Of a DNA stretch of 63,620 nt, positions 53,525 through 62,441 are shown in pieces (the stretch's first letter is position 1; each line of letters starts with the position of its first letter). This DNA is from Mesorhizobium sp. B2-7-1 (lineage in GTDB: Bacteria; Pseudomonadota; Alphaproteobacteria; Rhizobiales; Rhizobiaceae), in NCBI RefSeq assembly GCF_006440735.1, contig NZ_VFUA01000026.1, positions 1-63,620 on the forward strand, read 5' to 3'. Below the pieces are notes generated by a model. It was not told where the DNA came from. It was given only the letters and a program-made list of their open reading frames with translations, and did not search any database. The position numbers and the translations under genes were made by a program.

Positions 53525-55174
53525 TTATTCCGGCTTGCGCTTCTCCACCTCGGCCTTCCGCAGCAGGAAGCGCTGGATCTTGCCGCTCGGCGTCTTCGGC
53601 AGCTCGGCGACGAACTCGACCTCGCGCGGATAGGAATGTGCCGAGAGCCGCTTCTTCACATGCTGGGCGAGCTCCTCGGCCAGCGCCTCGCTGCCCTTGA
53701 AGGCGGGCGCCAGCACCACGAAGGCCTTGACGATCTCGGTGCGCTGCGGATCGGGCACGCCGACCACCGCCGCCTCGTTGACCGCCGGATGCTCGATCAG
53801 CGCGCTTTCGACATCGAACGGCCCGATGCGGTAGCCGGACGAGGTGATGACGTCGTCGGCCCGGCCGATGAAGGAGACGGAGCCGTCCGGCTCATATTCC
53901 ACCGTGTCGCCGGTGCGGTAATAGCCGCCCACGATCGCCGGCGTCTCCGCCTCGTGGTAGCCGCCGAACCAGCGCAGCGGTGAGTTCGCGATATCGACCG
54001 CGAGCACGCCGGGCTGGTTGGGGCCGAGCTCGTTGCCTTCATCATCCAGCACCACCATGCGGTAGCCCGGCATGGCGAAGCCGGCCGAGCCAGCGCGGAC
54101 CAGATGCTTGAGCCCGTGATGGTTGTTGACCATCATGCCGTTCTCGGTCTGGCCGTAATGATCGTGGATCGGCACGGCGAGGTTGGCGTCGAACCAGCGG
54201 ATCACTTCCGGGTTGAGCGGCTCGCCGGCGCTGCTCACCACGCGCAGCCTGCCTTTGACGTGGGCCGCGGCCGAGGGCCCTTCCGCCATCAGCAGGCGAT
54301 AGGCCGTCGGCGAGCCGGCAAGGCTGGTGACGCCCAGGCGCTCGATGATGTCGTAGGTCGATTTGGCGTTGAAGGCGCCTTCGTAGAAGGTGGTGGCGAT
54401 GCCGAGCAGCAGCGGCCCGGTGATGGCATAATAGAGCCCGTAGGCCCAGCCGGGATCGGCGATGTTCCAGAAGATGTCGTCGGGCGTCAGCCCGATCGCG
54501 TCGCGCATATAGGCGCCGAAGGCAGTGAGCGCGCTGAGCGGCACCGGCACGCCCTTCGGGTGCCCCGTCGTGCCGGAGGTCGACATCATCATGAACAGGT
54601 CGTCGCCCTTGCGCATCACCGGTTCGCAGTCGGGCGAGGCGGCTTCAAGCGCGGCGCGGAAGTCGATGTCGCCGGCGGGCAAGACGTCGCCGGCGCCAAG
54701 GATGGTGGCGACGCGCGGACGGTTGTCGACCTCGTCGAGCTTGCCGCGATTGGCAGGGTTGGTCACAACCAGCTTCGCCTTGCTGTAGCTCAGACGATGC
54801 TCGACGGCCTTCGGCCCGAAGGCGGTGAACAGCGGCTGGTAGACCGCGCCGACGCGCCATGTGCCGAGGATCAGCGCCACCAGCTCAGGAATGCGCGGCA
54901 GCATGCCGGCCACGACATCGCCGGGGCAAACACCCAGCTCCTTCAGCATGGTGCCGACGCGGCCGGACAGGTCGGCCAGATCGTCGAAGGAGTACTCGCG
55001 CAGCTCTCCGCCGGCCGAGATCGCGCGCAGCGCCAGCCGGTTCTCGCCGGTATAGCGGCCGCAGCATTCGACATAGGCGTTGATGCCGGTGGCGGGATCG
55101 CCATGAAGACGCGCGGTCTCGTCCTCGATGCGGAATTGCGCAACGGCATCCTCATAGCGCGGCAAGTTGGTCAT
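53525..55174 (-). CDS. Acyl-CoA synthetase (AMP-forming)
   Basis: A 549-residue adenylate-forming enzyme. The phosphate-binding loop is MSTSGTTGHPKGVPVPL, the A5 region HDHYGQTENGM, the hinge YYRTGDTVEYEPDGSVSFIG followed by RADDVITSSGYRIGPFDVES, and the C-terminal catalytic Lys is in PKTPSGKIQRFLLR. This matches short- or medium-chain acyl-CoA synthetases (AcsA/benzoate-type). It activates a carboxylic acid to its CoA ester via an acyl-AMP; the chain is not known. Confidence 0.92.
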   Translation of the reverse strand: MTNLPRYEDAVAQFRIEDETARLHGDPATGINAYVECCGRYTGENRLALRAISAGGELREYSFDDLADLSGRVGTMLKELGVCPGDVVAGMLPRIPELVALILGTWRVGAVYQPLFTAFGPKAVEHRLSYSKAKLVVTNPANRGKLDEVDNRPRVATILGAGDVLPAGDIDFRAALEAASPDCEPVMRKGDDLFMMMSTSGTTGHPKGVPVPLSALTAFGAYMRDAIGLTPDDIFWNIADPGWAYGLYYAITGPLLLGIATTFYEGAFNAKSTYDIIERLGVTSLAGSPTAYRLLMAEGPSAAAHVKGRLRVVSSAGEPLNPEVIRWFDANLAVPIHDHYGQTENGMMVNNHHGLKHLVRAGSAGFAMPGYRMVVLDDEGNELGPNQPGVLAVDIANSPLRWFGGYHEAETPAIVGGYYRTGDTVEYEPDGSVSFIGRADDVITSSGYRIGPFDVESALIEHPAVNEAAVVGVPDPQRTEIVKAFVVLAPAFKGSEALAEELAQHVKKRLSAHSYPREVEFVAELPKTPSGKIQRFLLRKAEVEKRKPE

Positions 55175-55344
55175 GGTAGTCCTCCCTCGGCAGGCACCAT
55201 CTCCCCGTGGCGAACTGCTCGGTGGAGATTGCCCGAAAACGCCGCGCCGGTCGATTGCGGCAATGGTCGCGCAATGGAGTTGAAGTCGTGCTCCACGGCG
55301 CTCGCATGAAGGATCGCCAGCTTTCGCGGTAGCCCGCGCCGCGA

Positions 55345-56043
55345 CTAAGGCAGTTGAATGCCCTGCGCCTGCATGTGGCGCTTCCAGCGGCTGCGCAATT
55401 CAGCCGGCCGACAGCCGATACGCTCGTCGAGAAAGGCAGCTGCGGATATCCGATCCGTGCGGAAATGGCGGAAATCCTGGCGCAGCTCGCACCAGGCGGC
55501 GAGCAGCCGGACGGTCTCGGCATAGCCGATCATGGTCGGCCAGACGACGCGCTCGCTCTCGTCGCCCTGTTCGGTGCGGTAGCGGATCCGGATCTTGTGA
55601 CCTTTGCGGATCGAGGCCCGCGCCCGCGCAATATCCAACCCGTCGGGCAGGCCCTGCCGGCTGAGCGGCGCGCCGACGGTTGGATTGCTGACGAAGGGGC
55701 GCAGCCGCTCTGGCACTACCGTCGCGATCTTGGCGATCAGGTCGCGCGCCGCTGCCGCCAGCACCGCGTCGCCCTTGTCGGCCACCCATTGCGCGCCGAG
55801 CACGGCCGCCTCCAGCTCGTCCGGGGTCAGCATCAGCGGCGGCATGTCGTAGTCGCGGTCGAGCACATAGCCGAGACCGGCTTCGCCCTGGATCGGCACG
55901 CGCTGTCCGACCAGGTCGGCGATGTCGCGATAGACCGAGCGGCGCGAGATTTCCAGTTCTTCGGCGATCTGGCTGGCGGTGATCGGTCGGCTCGAGCGCC
56001 GCAGGATCTGGATGATCTGGAACAGTCTGTCGGCGCGGCGCAA
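55345..56043 (-). CDS. WYL-domain transcriptional regulator (YafY-like)
   Basis: A 232-residue regulator with a DeoR-type helix-turn-helix (LRRADRLFQIIQILRRSSRP, then TASQIAEELEISRRSVYRDI) and a C-terminal WYL domain (IRYRTEQGDESERVVWPTMI). The start is a TTG at 56043, supported by GGAG seven bases upstream; the ATG just before is in another frame. It is divergent from the VOC-family gene, which it probably controls. Confidence 0.87.
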   Translation of the reverse strand: MRRADRLFQIIQILRRSSRPITASQIAEELEISRRSVYRDIADLVGQRVPIQGEAGLGYVLDRDYDMPPLMLTPDELEAAVLGAQWVADKGDAVLAAAARDLIAKIATVVPERLRPFVSNPTVGAPLSRQGLPDGLDIARARASIRKGHKIRIRYRTEQGDESERVVWPTMIGYAETVRLLAAWCELRQDFRHFRTDRISAAAFLDERIGCRPAELRSRWKRHMQAQGIQLP

Positions 56044-56138
56044 GGCATGTCTCCTGTTGCCACTATGCTGGCAACAGCATGGGTCCACAAGTCGGCCGCG
56101 GCGCCTCGATCGGCGCGGCCAACATAAGGACAACACCC

Positions 56139-56543
56139 ATGAATTTCGTCTCGACCCGCATCATCACCGCCGACGTCAAGCGCCTCGTCGGCTTCTACGA
56201 GGAGGTCACCGGCGCGAAACTGACGCTCTACACCGAGGACTTCGCCGAGCTGATCACCGAGGCCGGTACGCTGGCGATCGGCAGCACGCGCACGCTGCAG
56301 CTCTTCGGCGGCGACCATGTCGCGCAGGCCGCCGCCAACCGCACGGCCATCATCGAGTTCCGCGTCGCCGACGTCGATGCGGAATACCAGCGGCTTGCCG
56401 GGAGTCTGGACGAGGCCGTGGTACAGAAACCGACAACCATGCCCTGGGGCAACCGCTCGCTGCTGTTTCGCGACCCCGACGGCAACCTCGTCAATTTCTT
56501 CACGCCGGTGACGGCGGAGGCGATCAGGAAGTTCGAAAGGTGA
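56139..56543 (+). CDS. VOC/glyoxalase-family protein
   Basis: A 134-residue vicinal-oxygen-chelate protein. The N terminus MNFVSTRIITADVKRLVGFY and the repeat of the beta-alpha-beta module (FRVADVDAEYQRLAG, then RSLLFRDPDGNLVNFFTPV) are typical; the RDPDGNLVNF motif contributes a metal residue. Members bind metals and act as glyoxalases, dioxygenases or antibiotic-resistance proteins. Divergent from the WYL regulator. Confidence 0.88.
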   Translation: MNFVSTRIITADVKRLVGFYEEVTGAKLTLYTEDFAELITEAGTLAIGSTRTLQLFGGDHVAQAAANRTAIIEFRVADVDAEYQRLAGSLDEAVVQKPTTMPWGNRSLLFRDPDGNLVNFFTPVTAEAIRKFER

Positions 56544-56691
56544 GGCAGATCGAGAGGGAGGGCGCGTTTCACCAGCATTTCCCCCTTCTGGCCATCCTCG
56601 AAGCTGCTGCGGAGGATGGCCCTGCAAGGATTGGCCGCGTGCGCGCCACCTTGTACTATGGCCTGGTGAATGCAGGGACGGGAGGGCGCGC

Positions 56692-58248
56692 ATGCGGCTT
56701 GATCGCAATCTCCGGCGTTTGAGGATTTGGGCTGTCGTCGCGGCTATCGCGCTTTGGCCCCATACGACGGCGGCCGACCCCGTCACGCCCGAGCGGATCG
56801 CTGCTGCGCTATCCAAGCTGCAAGTGCTGGCGCAAAGCGCTGTCGACAAAGGTGGCGTTCCTGGCCTCGCCGTTGCCGTCGTGCATAACGACGAGGTGGT
56901 CTTCCTCAAGGGCTTCGGGCACCGCGAAGCCGGAAAGCCGGAGGCCGTCGACGCTGACACGGTGTTCCAGATCGCGTCGCTCTCCAAGCCGGTCTCGGCC
57001 ACGGTCGTGGCGGCGCTGGTCAGCGACAGAACAGTATCCTGGGATTCCAAGATCGCCGACCTCGATCCGGCCTTCCGGCTCGCCGATCCCTATCCAACGA
57101 GTGAGCTCACCATCCGCGACCTGTTTTCGCATCGCAGCGGGCTTCCAGGCACCGCCGGAGACGATCTCGAGGACATAGGCTACGATCGCGCCACCATCCT
57201 CCACCGCTTGCGCTTCGTCCCGCCATCGTCGAGCTTTCGCGCCGGCTACTCCTACTCTAATTTCGGGCTGACCGAAGGTGCGGTCGCGGCCGCCAGGCCG
57301 ACCGGCAAGTCCTGGGAGGAAATCGCCGAGGAGAAGCTCTACCGTCCGCTCGGCATGGCCTCGACCAGCTCCCGTCACGCGGACTTCATGCGGCACGCCG
57401 ATCGCGCCGCGCTGCATGTCAGGGTCGACGGCGCCTGGGCCGCCAGGATCGAGCGCGACCCGGACGCCCAGGCGCCCGCCGGCGGCGTCAGCTCCACCGC
57501 GCGCGATCTCGCCCAATGGGTCCGCCTGCTGCTCGGCGACGGCGTCTACGCCGGCAAGACCCTGATTGCCGCCGATGCGCTGGCCCAGACGCACGTCCCC
57601 CTGATGACGCGCGGCAAGAACCCGGTCTCCGGCGGCGAATCCTTCTATGGGCTCGGCTGGAACATCGAATTCGGCCGGCACGGCCTGAGCTGGGGCCATG
57701 CCGGCGCTTTCAGCGTCGGCGCCCGCACCCTGGTGACGATCTTTCCGAAAGAGAAACTCGGTATCGTCATCCTCACCAACGCCTTTCCGACCGGGGTGCC
57801 CGAGGGACTGTCCGACAGCTTCGCCGATCTCGTCTTCGAGGGTTCGGTCGAGAAGGATTGGATCGAGGCGTGGAACGGCATCTATGCCGGCCTGTTCGGC
57901 CCGATGGTCGAAGCGGCCAAGGCCGCCTATGCCGGGCCACCGTCTCCGCCGACGCCGTCACGGCCGGCTGGCGCATATGCCGGCCGCTACGCCAACGACT
58001 TCATCGGCGATGCCGTGGTGTCGGCAGCCGGCGACGGCCTGGTGCTCAAGCTCGGGCCGTCAGGGGCGCGTTCCTATTCGCTGGCGCATTTCGACGGCGA
58101 TCGCTTCGTGACCTTCCCCGACACCGAGACGCCCGACAGGCCGGCCGGCGTCAGCTTCGTCGTCGGCCCCGATGGCAAGGCGTCGGCGATCACCATCGAT
58201 TTTCTCAACGACAATCATCTGGGCACGCTGCAGCGTAGGCCCGATTAA
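56692..58248 (+). CDS. Beta-lactamase-fold serine hydrolase (S12 family), exported
   Basis: A 518-residue protein with a signal peptide (RIWAVVAAIALWPHTTAADP region) and a class C/S12 hydrolase domain. The nucleophile motif is QIASLSKPVSA (S96-L-S-K99), YSYSNFGLTEGAV carries the Tyr-x-Asn, and WGHAGAFSVGA is the HAG/KTG-like box. The C-terminal 100 residues (AGRYANDFIGDAVVSAAGDG) form the extra domain found in D-aminopeptidase/esterase relatives. It likely hydrolyses esters or D-amino acid peptides in the periplasm. Confidence 0.9.
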   Translation: MRLDRNLRRLRIWAVVAAIALWPHTTAADPVTPERIAAALSKLQVLAQSAVDKGGVPGLAVAVVHNDEVVFLKGFGHREAGKPEAVDADTVFQIASLSKPVSATVVAALVSDRTVSWDSKIADLDPAFRLADPYPTSELTIRDLFSHRSGLPGTAGDDLEDIGYDRATILHRLRFVPPSSSFRAGYSYSNFGLTEGAVAAARPTGKSWEEIAEEKLYRPLGMASTSSRHADFMRHADRAALHVRVDGAWAARIERDPDAQAPAGGVSSTARDLAQWVRLLLGDGVYAGKTLIAADALAQTHVPLMTRGKNPVSGGESFYGLGWNIEFGRHGLSWGHAGAFSVGARTLVTIFPKEKLGIVILTNAFPTGVPEGLSDSFADLVFEGSVEKDWIEAWNGIYAGLFGPMVEAAKAAYAGPPSPPTPSRPAGAYAGRYANDFIGDAVVSAAGDGLVLKLGPSGARSYSLAHFDGDRFVTFPDTETPDRPAGVSFVVGPDGKASAITIDFLNDNHLGTLQRRPD

Positions 58249-58262
58249 AAGGGGCCGGGCGG

Positions 58263-59198
58263 TCAAGACGCCCGACCATAATGGAGCAGCGCGAAACAGT
58301 CGCCGCTGCCCGACTTCGATTGCGTGAGCACCGGCTTTGACTGGTCGAGCCATTGCTGATGCGACTTGGCATCGGTCTCGATCGCATCGATCGGGACGGC
58401 TTTGACGAAGCCGCGCCCCTGGCCGAAGAGCCAACAGGCCCGGGCCAGATGCCTTCTGGCGCGCTGTCGCAAGAGGTCGGCATCGTAGAAGATGTCCAGC
58501 ACCTCCTGCTTGATCCTGCGCTCCTTTTCGGGGTCGGCGACCACTGTCTCCGCCGGCTCGCCGCCGATCGACTGCTGCAGGTCCTTGTAGTCGAGCGCAA
58601 GCTGGGTGGTGGCGTATTTGATCTCGCTCTCGTCGCGCACGATGTCGAACCACAGCCTGGGATCAAGCTCGTTGACGACGAAGGAGGATTCGAAATCGCG
58701 CGATAGGTTCAGGACGTCGAAGTCGGCAAGATCGACGTCGCGCTCGACCAGGAGGATCTTGGCCGCCTGCTTGCCGAGCTCTGTCCCCTGGAGACTGACC
58801 GCGGTGTTCTTGCCGCCGAGATCGGGGCTGAGATAGGGGCCGCCATCATCAAGCAAGTCGTCGAATTCACCGAGTGATTGCATGACCGGCGCGCCGCGGG
58901 CGATGCGCGCGGCGAGCTTGGCAAGCACCTGCTGCAGTTCGGTCTCGTGTTTGCGCTGGTCCTGGTAGTTCTGCTGGAAGAAGAAGATGAACAGCGAGAT
59001 GCCGATGCCGATCAGGATGACGCCCAGCTGCGAAAAGATGTTGCGGTAGTATTCCAGCAGCTTTTCGCGGTGGCGCACGTCATCGCGGACACTATGCGCC
59101 ACCCGTAGATTGACGATCAGCGACAGGATCAGCAGGCCGGTGCCGACAAGGATGAGCCCGCCAATGAGAAGGTAGCCGTGACCTGCGCTGAAATCCAT
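58263..59198 (-). CDS. Two-TM membrane protein with a large C-terminal domain
   Basis: A 311-residue protein with two N-terminal transmembrane segments (YLLIGGLILVGTGLLILSLI and LGVILIGIGISLFIFFF) and a cytoplasmic helical domain containing ETELQQVLAKLAARIARG and a C-terminal globular part. The start ATG 59198 is chosen because the longer frame gives an arginine-rich non-hydrophobic leader. The family is not recognised; the layout resembles small membrane-anchored signalling or stress proteins. Confidence 0.65.
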   Translation of the reverse strand: MDFSAGHGYLLIGGLILVGTGLLILSLIVNLRVAHSVRDDVRHREKLLEYYRNIFSQLGVILIGIGISLFIFFFQQNYQDQRKHETELQQVLAKLAARIARGAPVMQSLGEFDDLLDDGGPYLSPDLGGKNTAVSLQGTELGKQAAKILLVERDVDLADFDVLNLSRDFESSFVVNELDPRLWFDIVRDESEIKYATTQLALDYKDLQQSIGGEPAETVVADPEKERRIKQEVLDIFYDADLLRQRARRHLARACWLFGQGRGFVKAVPIDAIETDAKSHQQWLDQSKPVLTQSKSGSGDCFALLHYGRAS

Positions 59199-59346
59199 TC
59201 TTGTTGCCCCTAAGCCCCGGAGAGCGCAGCCTAATCGCATTTCGCTCAGATACCTATGGTGCATGCCGGGCGCCGCGACGTCGCTCGCCATTGACCCCGC
59301 CGTCCATTGGGCCGATATCCGGCGTGAATTGCCACCCGAGATACCG

Positions 59347-60477
59347 ATGACCTCAGACCTCAGAGAACCGGCCGCCGCGCGCGATCTTGATCCGGCCCGA
59401 AAAAATGAGGCTACCTGGCAGGACGATGTCCGCGCCGGCGTGCGCCATGTCCGCGACCTGGCGTCCCTGCCGCTGTCGCCCGCCGAGCGCGCCGCCGCGC
59501 AAGAGGCCGCGGCCGCCCACAAGGTGCGCGTGCCAAAGCCCTATCTCGACCTGATCGATTGGAACGACCCCAATGATCCGATCCGCGCCCAGGTGATCCC
59601 GTCGCCCGACGAGCTGGTCGCCGCCGAGGGCGAGCTCGACGATCCGATCGGCGACCACGCCTTCAGCCCGGTGCCCAGGCTGACGCATCGGCATGCCGAC
59701 CGCGTGCTTCTGTTTCCGACCTATCAATGCGCGGTCTATTGCCGCTTCTGCTTCAGAAAAGAGTCGCTGACCTCGATCGGCCGCGGCTATACGCGCGAAG
59801 CGCTGGAGCCGGCACTGGCCTATATCGCGGATCACCCGGAAATCCGCGAGGTGATCCTGACCGGCGGCGATCCGCTGTCGCTGCCCGACAAGGCGCTGGC
59901 CGAAATCCGCGTCCGCCTGGAGGCGATCCCGCATCTCAGGCTGCTGCGCATCCACACCCGCGTGCCGGTGGCGCTGCCGTCGCGCATAACACCCGGCCTG
60001 GTCGAGGCGCTGCAGGGGCGGCTGATGGTCACGGTGGTGACCCACTTCAACCACCCGCGCGAGCTTACCTCCGAAGCCGAAGCAGCCTGCCGTACCATGC
60101 GGCAGGCGAGCTTCGTGCTGCTCAACCAGAGCGTTCTCCTGAAAGGCGTCAACGACAAGGTCGAAGTGCTGGAGGAACTCTGCCGCGAGCTGATGTACCG
60201 TCTCGGCGTTAAACCCTATTACCTGCACCATGGCGATCTCGCGCGCGGCATGGCGCACCGCCGCACCACGATCGCCGAGGGCCAGGCGCTGGTCGCCGGG
60301 CTGCGCCGGCGGCTCTCCGGCATCTGCAACCCGACCTATGTCATCGACCTGCCGGATGGCGGCGGCAAGGTGCCGCTGGCGGCGAGCCATATTGAGGGCC
60401 GCGACGGCGATACCTGGCGGATCAGAGGCCAGGACGGCAAGGTGCGGGAGTATAAGGAAGTGGTTGGCCAGGCCTGA
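59347..60477 (+). CDS. EpmB/KamA radical SAM aminomutase
   Basis: A 376-residue radical SAM enzyme. The iron-sulfur cluster motif CAVYCRFCF (C128, C132, C135) is present and the PLP-binding Lys is expected in IDLPDGGGKVPLAASH. The closest families are lysine 2,3-aminomutase (KamA) and EpmB, which makes (R)-beta-lysine for elongation factor P. The length (376) is nearer to KamA/EpmB of rhizobia than to long clostridial enzymes. No epmA or efp gene is adjacent. ATG 59347 is chosen over the 28 extra upstream codons. Confidence 0.92.
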   Translation: MTSDLREPAAARDLDPARKNEATWQDDVRAGVRHVRDLASLPLSPAERAAAQEAAAAHKVRVPKPYLDLIDWNDPNDPIRAQVIPSPDELVAAEGELDDPIGDHAFSPVPRLTHRHADRVLLFPTYQCAVYCRFCFRKESLTSIGRGYTREALEPALAYIADHPEIREVILTGGDPLSLPDKALAEIRVRLEAIPHLRLLRIHTRVPVALPSRITPGLVEALQGRLMVTVVTHFNHPRELTSEAEAACRTMRQASFVLLNQSVLLKGVNDKVEVLEELCRELMYRLGVKPYYLHHGDLARGMAHRRTTIAEGQALVAGLRRRLSGICNPTYVIDLPDGGGKVPLAASHIEGRDGDTWRIRGQDGKVREYKEVVGQA

Positions 60478-60604
60478 CGCCACGATCCGCATTGCTGGCG
60501 TCCGGCGGCTGCGCGTCCCCGCCCGACTTTGGCCCCCATTGCGCGGGACAAGGAACTCCATCTCGCGCCCCGCATTCTATGAGTGGGGGCTGAAGGAGCG
60601 TTGC

Positions 60605-61495
60605 GTGAAGGCTTTGTTGGGAATTGCCGGCGGCTTCGTGCTGACCTTGGCCGTATTCGCCAGCGGGCTTGCCTTCGCCACCTGGCTGCTCGTCGCCAAG
60701 CCGGTGCGCCAGGCAATGCCGACGATCGGCGTTTCCGAGCTCTGGACGAAGGACGCCCAGCCGGTCGATCCGCAAAAGCAGAACCTCCAGCGCATTCCCG
60801 CCCGGCATGCGGTGGCCGCGCCCGCCAAGACCGGCGAGCCGACCCCAGGCGAACCGGTCCCAGGCGAACCGGCCAACACGGCGGATAGCGGAACGCAGAC
60901 GACGGCGCTTGGCGCGGCCACGGCGCCTCCCGCGGCGCCGCCGCTGCAGCCATTGCCCGATGTATCCGCGCCGGACCAGCCCGCGCCCGGCGACAACGCG
61001 GCGCGGCGGCCGGCCGCGCCCGATCAGCAGGCCCAGCAGCAACTGCCCGTCGCGCACCTGCAATGGTGCGCCACCCGCTATCGCAGCTACCGCCCGGCGG
61101 AAAACAGCTACCGCTCCTACAGCGGCGAGCTGCGCCCCTGCATCTCGCCCTATTACGACCCCGGCGGCGACCGTACTGCCTCGACCGGCCAGAACGATCA
61201 GACCAACGACCAGGCAGCAGCGAACGATCGCCGGGACGCCACGCCTGATGACCGTTTGAGCGACGACCAGGCCGAGATGGAAGGCTACGCCGCGTCCAGC
61301 GACGGCTATGCCACCACCTATGGCGGCCCGCCGGAAGAGATTTCGCCCCAGGCTGAGGCGGCTCGGGAACAGGCGTCCGGCCGCCCGGTCTCCGGCGACC
61401 ATGTCGACTACTGCTTCAGCCGCTACCGTTCCTACGATCCGCAGGACAACAGCTACCAGCCCTTCGACGGCGGCCCGCGCCGGCAGTGCGAGTAG
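60605..61495 (+). CDS. BA14K-family protein with two BA14K repeats
   Basis: A 296-residue, probably membrane-anchored protein. The N terminus, read from GTG 60605 with GGAG upstream, is one hydrophobic segment (GIAGGFVLTLAVFASGLAFA). A Pro/Ala/Gln-rich stretch follows. Two copies of the BA14K motif are visible: WCATRYRSYRPAENSYRSYS (about residue 155) and YCFSRYRSYDPQDNSYQPFD (about 274), each ending in a Cys. BA14K was described as an immunoreactive Brucella protein with lectin-like properties; the doubled motif is unusual. Confidence 0.82.
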   Translation: MKALLGIAGGFVLTLAVFASGLAFATWLLVAKPVRQAMPTIGVSELWTKDAQPVDPQKQNLQRIPARHAVAAPAKTGEPTPGEPVPGEPANTADSGTQTTALGAATAPPAAPPLQPLPDVSAPDQPAPGDNAARRPAAPDQQAQQQLPVAHLQWCATRYRSYRPAENSYRSYSGELRPCISPYYDPGGDRTASTGQNDQTNDQAAANDRRDATPDDRLSDDQAEMEGYAASSDGYATTYGGPPEEISPQAEAAREQASGRPVSGDHVDYCFSRYRSYDPQDNSYQPFDGGPRRQCE

Positions 61496-61510
61496 CGCGC
61501 CGACGCTTTT

Positions 61511-61661
61511 CCTCGCCCCTGTCGGCGGCGGGGGAGAGGTGGCCGCGACGCGGACGGAGAGGGGGCTTCGTAAAGCGATGCTTTTCCCGATCGAGGTTGC
61601 GCCATTCCCCCGCTCCGTCTCGGCTTCGCCGAGCCACCTCTCCACATTCGCGGGGGCGAGG
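61511..61661. repeat. Inverted repeat, family R2, copy 2
   Basis: It starts CCTCGCCCCTGTCGGCGGCG and ends ATTCGCGGGGGCGAGG, with inner GAGAGGTGGCCGCGACGCGG and CTCGGCTTCGCCGAGCCACC, the same plan as 42718-42839. It follows the BA14K gene stop. Confidence 0.85.
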
Positions 61662-61788
61662 AACCAGGTTGAAGCGCCCCGATACCCGCCAGAGACCAAG
61701 CTGAAACACACCATCCCTACAACCGGCATGCCCGCGAAACGCTCGAAGCCGATGGTCGCGCATCCCAAAACCCAGGAGCATGCGCCTA

Positions 61789-62212
61789 TGACACCCGACC
61801 AGATCAAGCTTGTGCAGGAGAGTTTTCGCGAGGTCGTGCCGATCAAGGAAGCGGCCGCGGCCTTGTTCTACGAGAAGCTGTTCGCCATCGACGGCAGTCT
61901 CAGGACGCTGTTTGTCGAAACCGACATGAAAAAGCAGGGCGCCAAGCTGATGGCCGCCCTGGGTTTCGTCGTGCATGGGCTGTCGCGCGCCGAGACCATC
62001 CTGCCCACGGTCCAGGATCTCGCCGGCGCCATGTCGGCTACGGCGTCGAGGAGCACCACTATGCGACCGTCGGCCAGACGCTGATCGAGACGCTCGACGC
62101 AGGCCTCGGCGAGGCTTTCACGCAGGAGGCGCGAGAAGCCTGGGCAGCGGCTTACGGCTTGCTCGCCTGCGTGATGGTCGCCGCGGCAAGGGACGTGCAG
62201 CTGGCGGCTTGA
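61789..62212 (+). pseudogene. Globin gene with a frameshift
   Basis: The N-terminal half (MTPDQIKLVQESFREVVPIK, then AAALFYEKLFAIDGSLRTLF) and the C-terminal half (VGYGVEEHHYATVGQTLIET through ACVMVAAARDVQLAA) are those of a single-domain bacterial globin, but they lie in two frames. A missing base around 62021-62028 (GCCGGCGCC instead of, for example, GCCCGGCGCC) explains this and would restore VQDLARRHVGYG with the proximal His. Repaired length is about 141 residues, normal for a globin that binds oxygen or nitric oxide. Confidence 0.78.
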
Positions 62213-62253
62213 GCGCCGAGGGAGGCAAGCTGGAGCGGCTCTGAGTTCCTTCG

Positions 62254-62412
62254 CACCCCCCTCTGTCCTGCCGGACATCTCCCCCGCAAGGGGGGAGATT
62301 GGATGTCGCCTAGGCTTTCGCCAATCTCCGGCGTTGGAAGCAGAATGCCGTCGGCAAACCTGCTGATCTCCCCCCTTGCGGGGGAGATGGTCGGCAGACC
62401 AGAGGGGGGTGC
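62254..62412. repeat. R1-family repeats, two copies
   Basis: The first unit runs from GCACCCCCCTCTGTCCTGCC to GGGGGGAGATTGG (62254-62302). The second runs from CTGCTGATCTCCCCCCTTGC to GGGGGTGCGG (62360-62412) and points the other way, so the pair is an inverted arrangement between the globin and oxidase genes. Confidence 0.85.
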
Positions 62413-62441
62413 GGTCCCGCCAGCCTTTCAGGGCATAGCCA

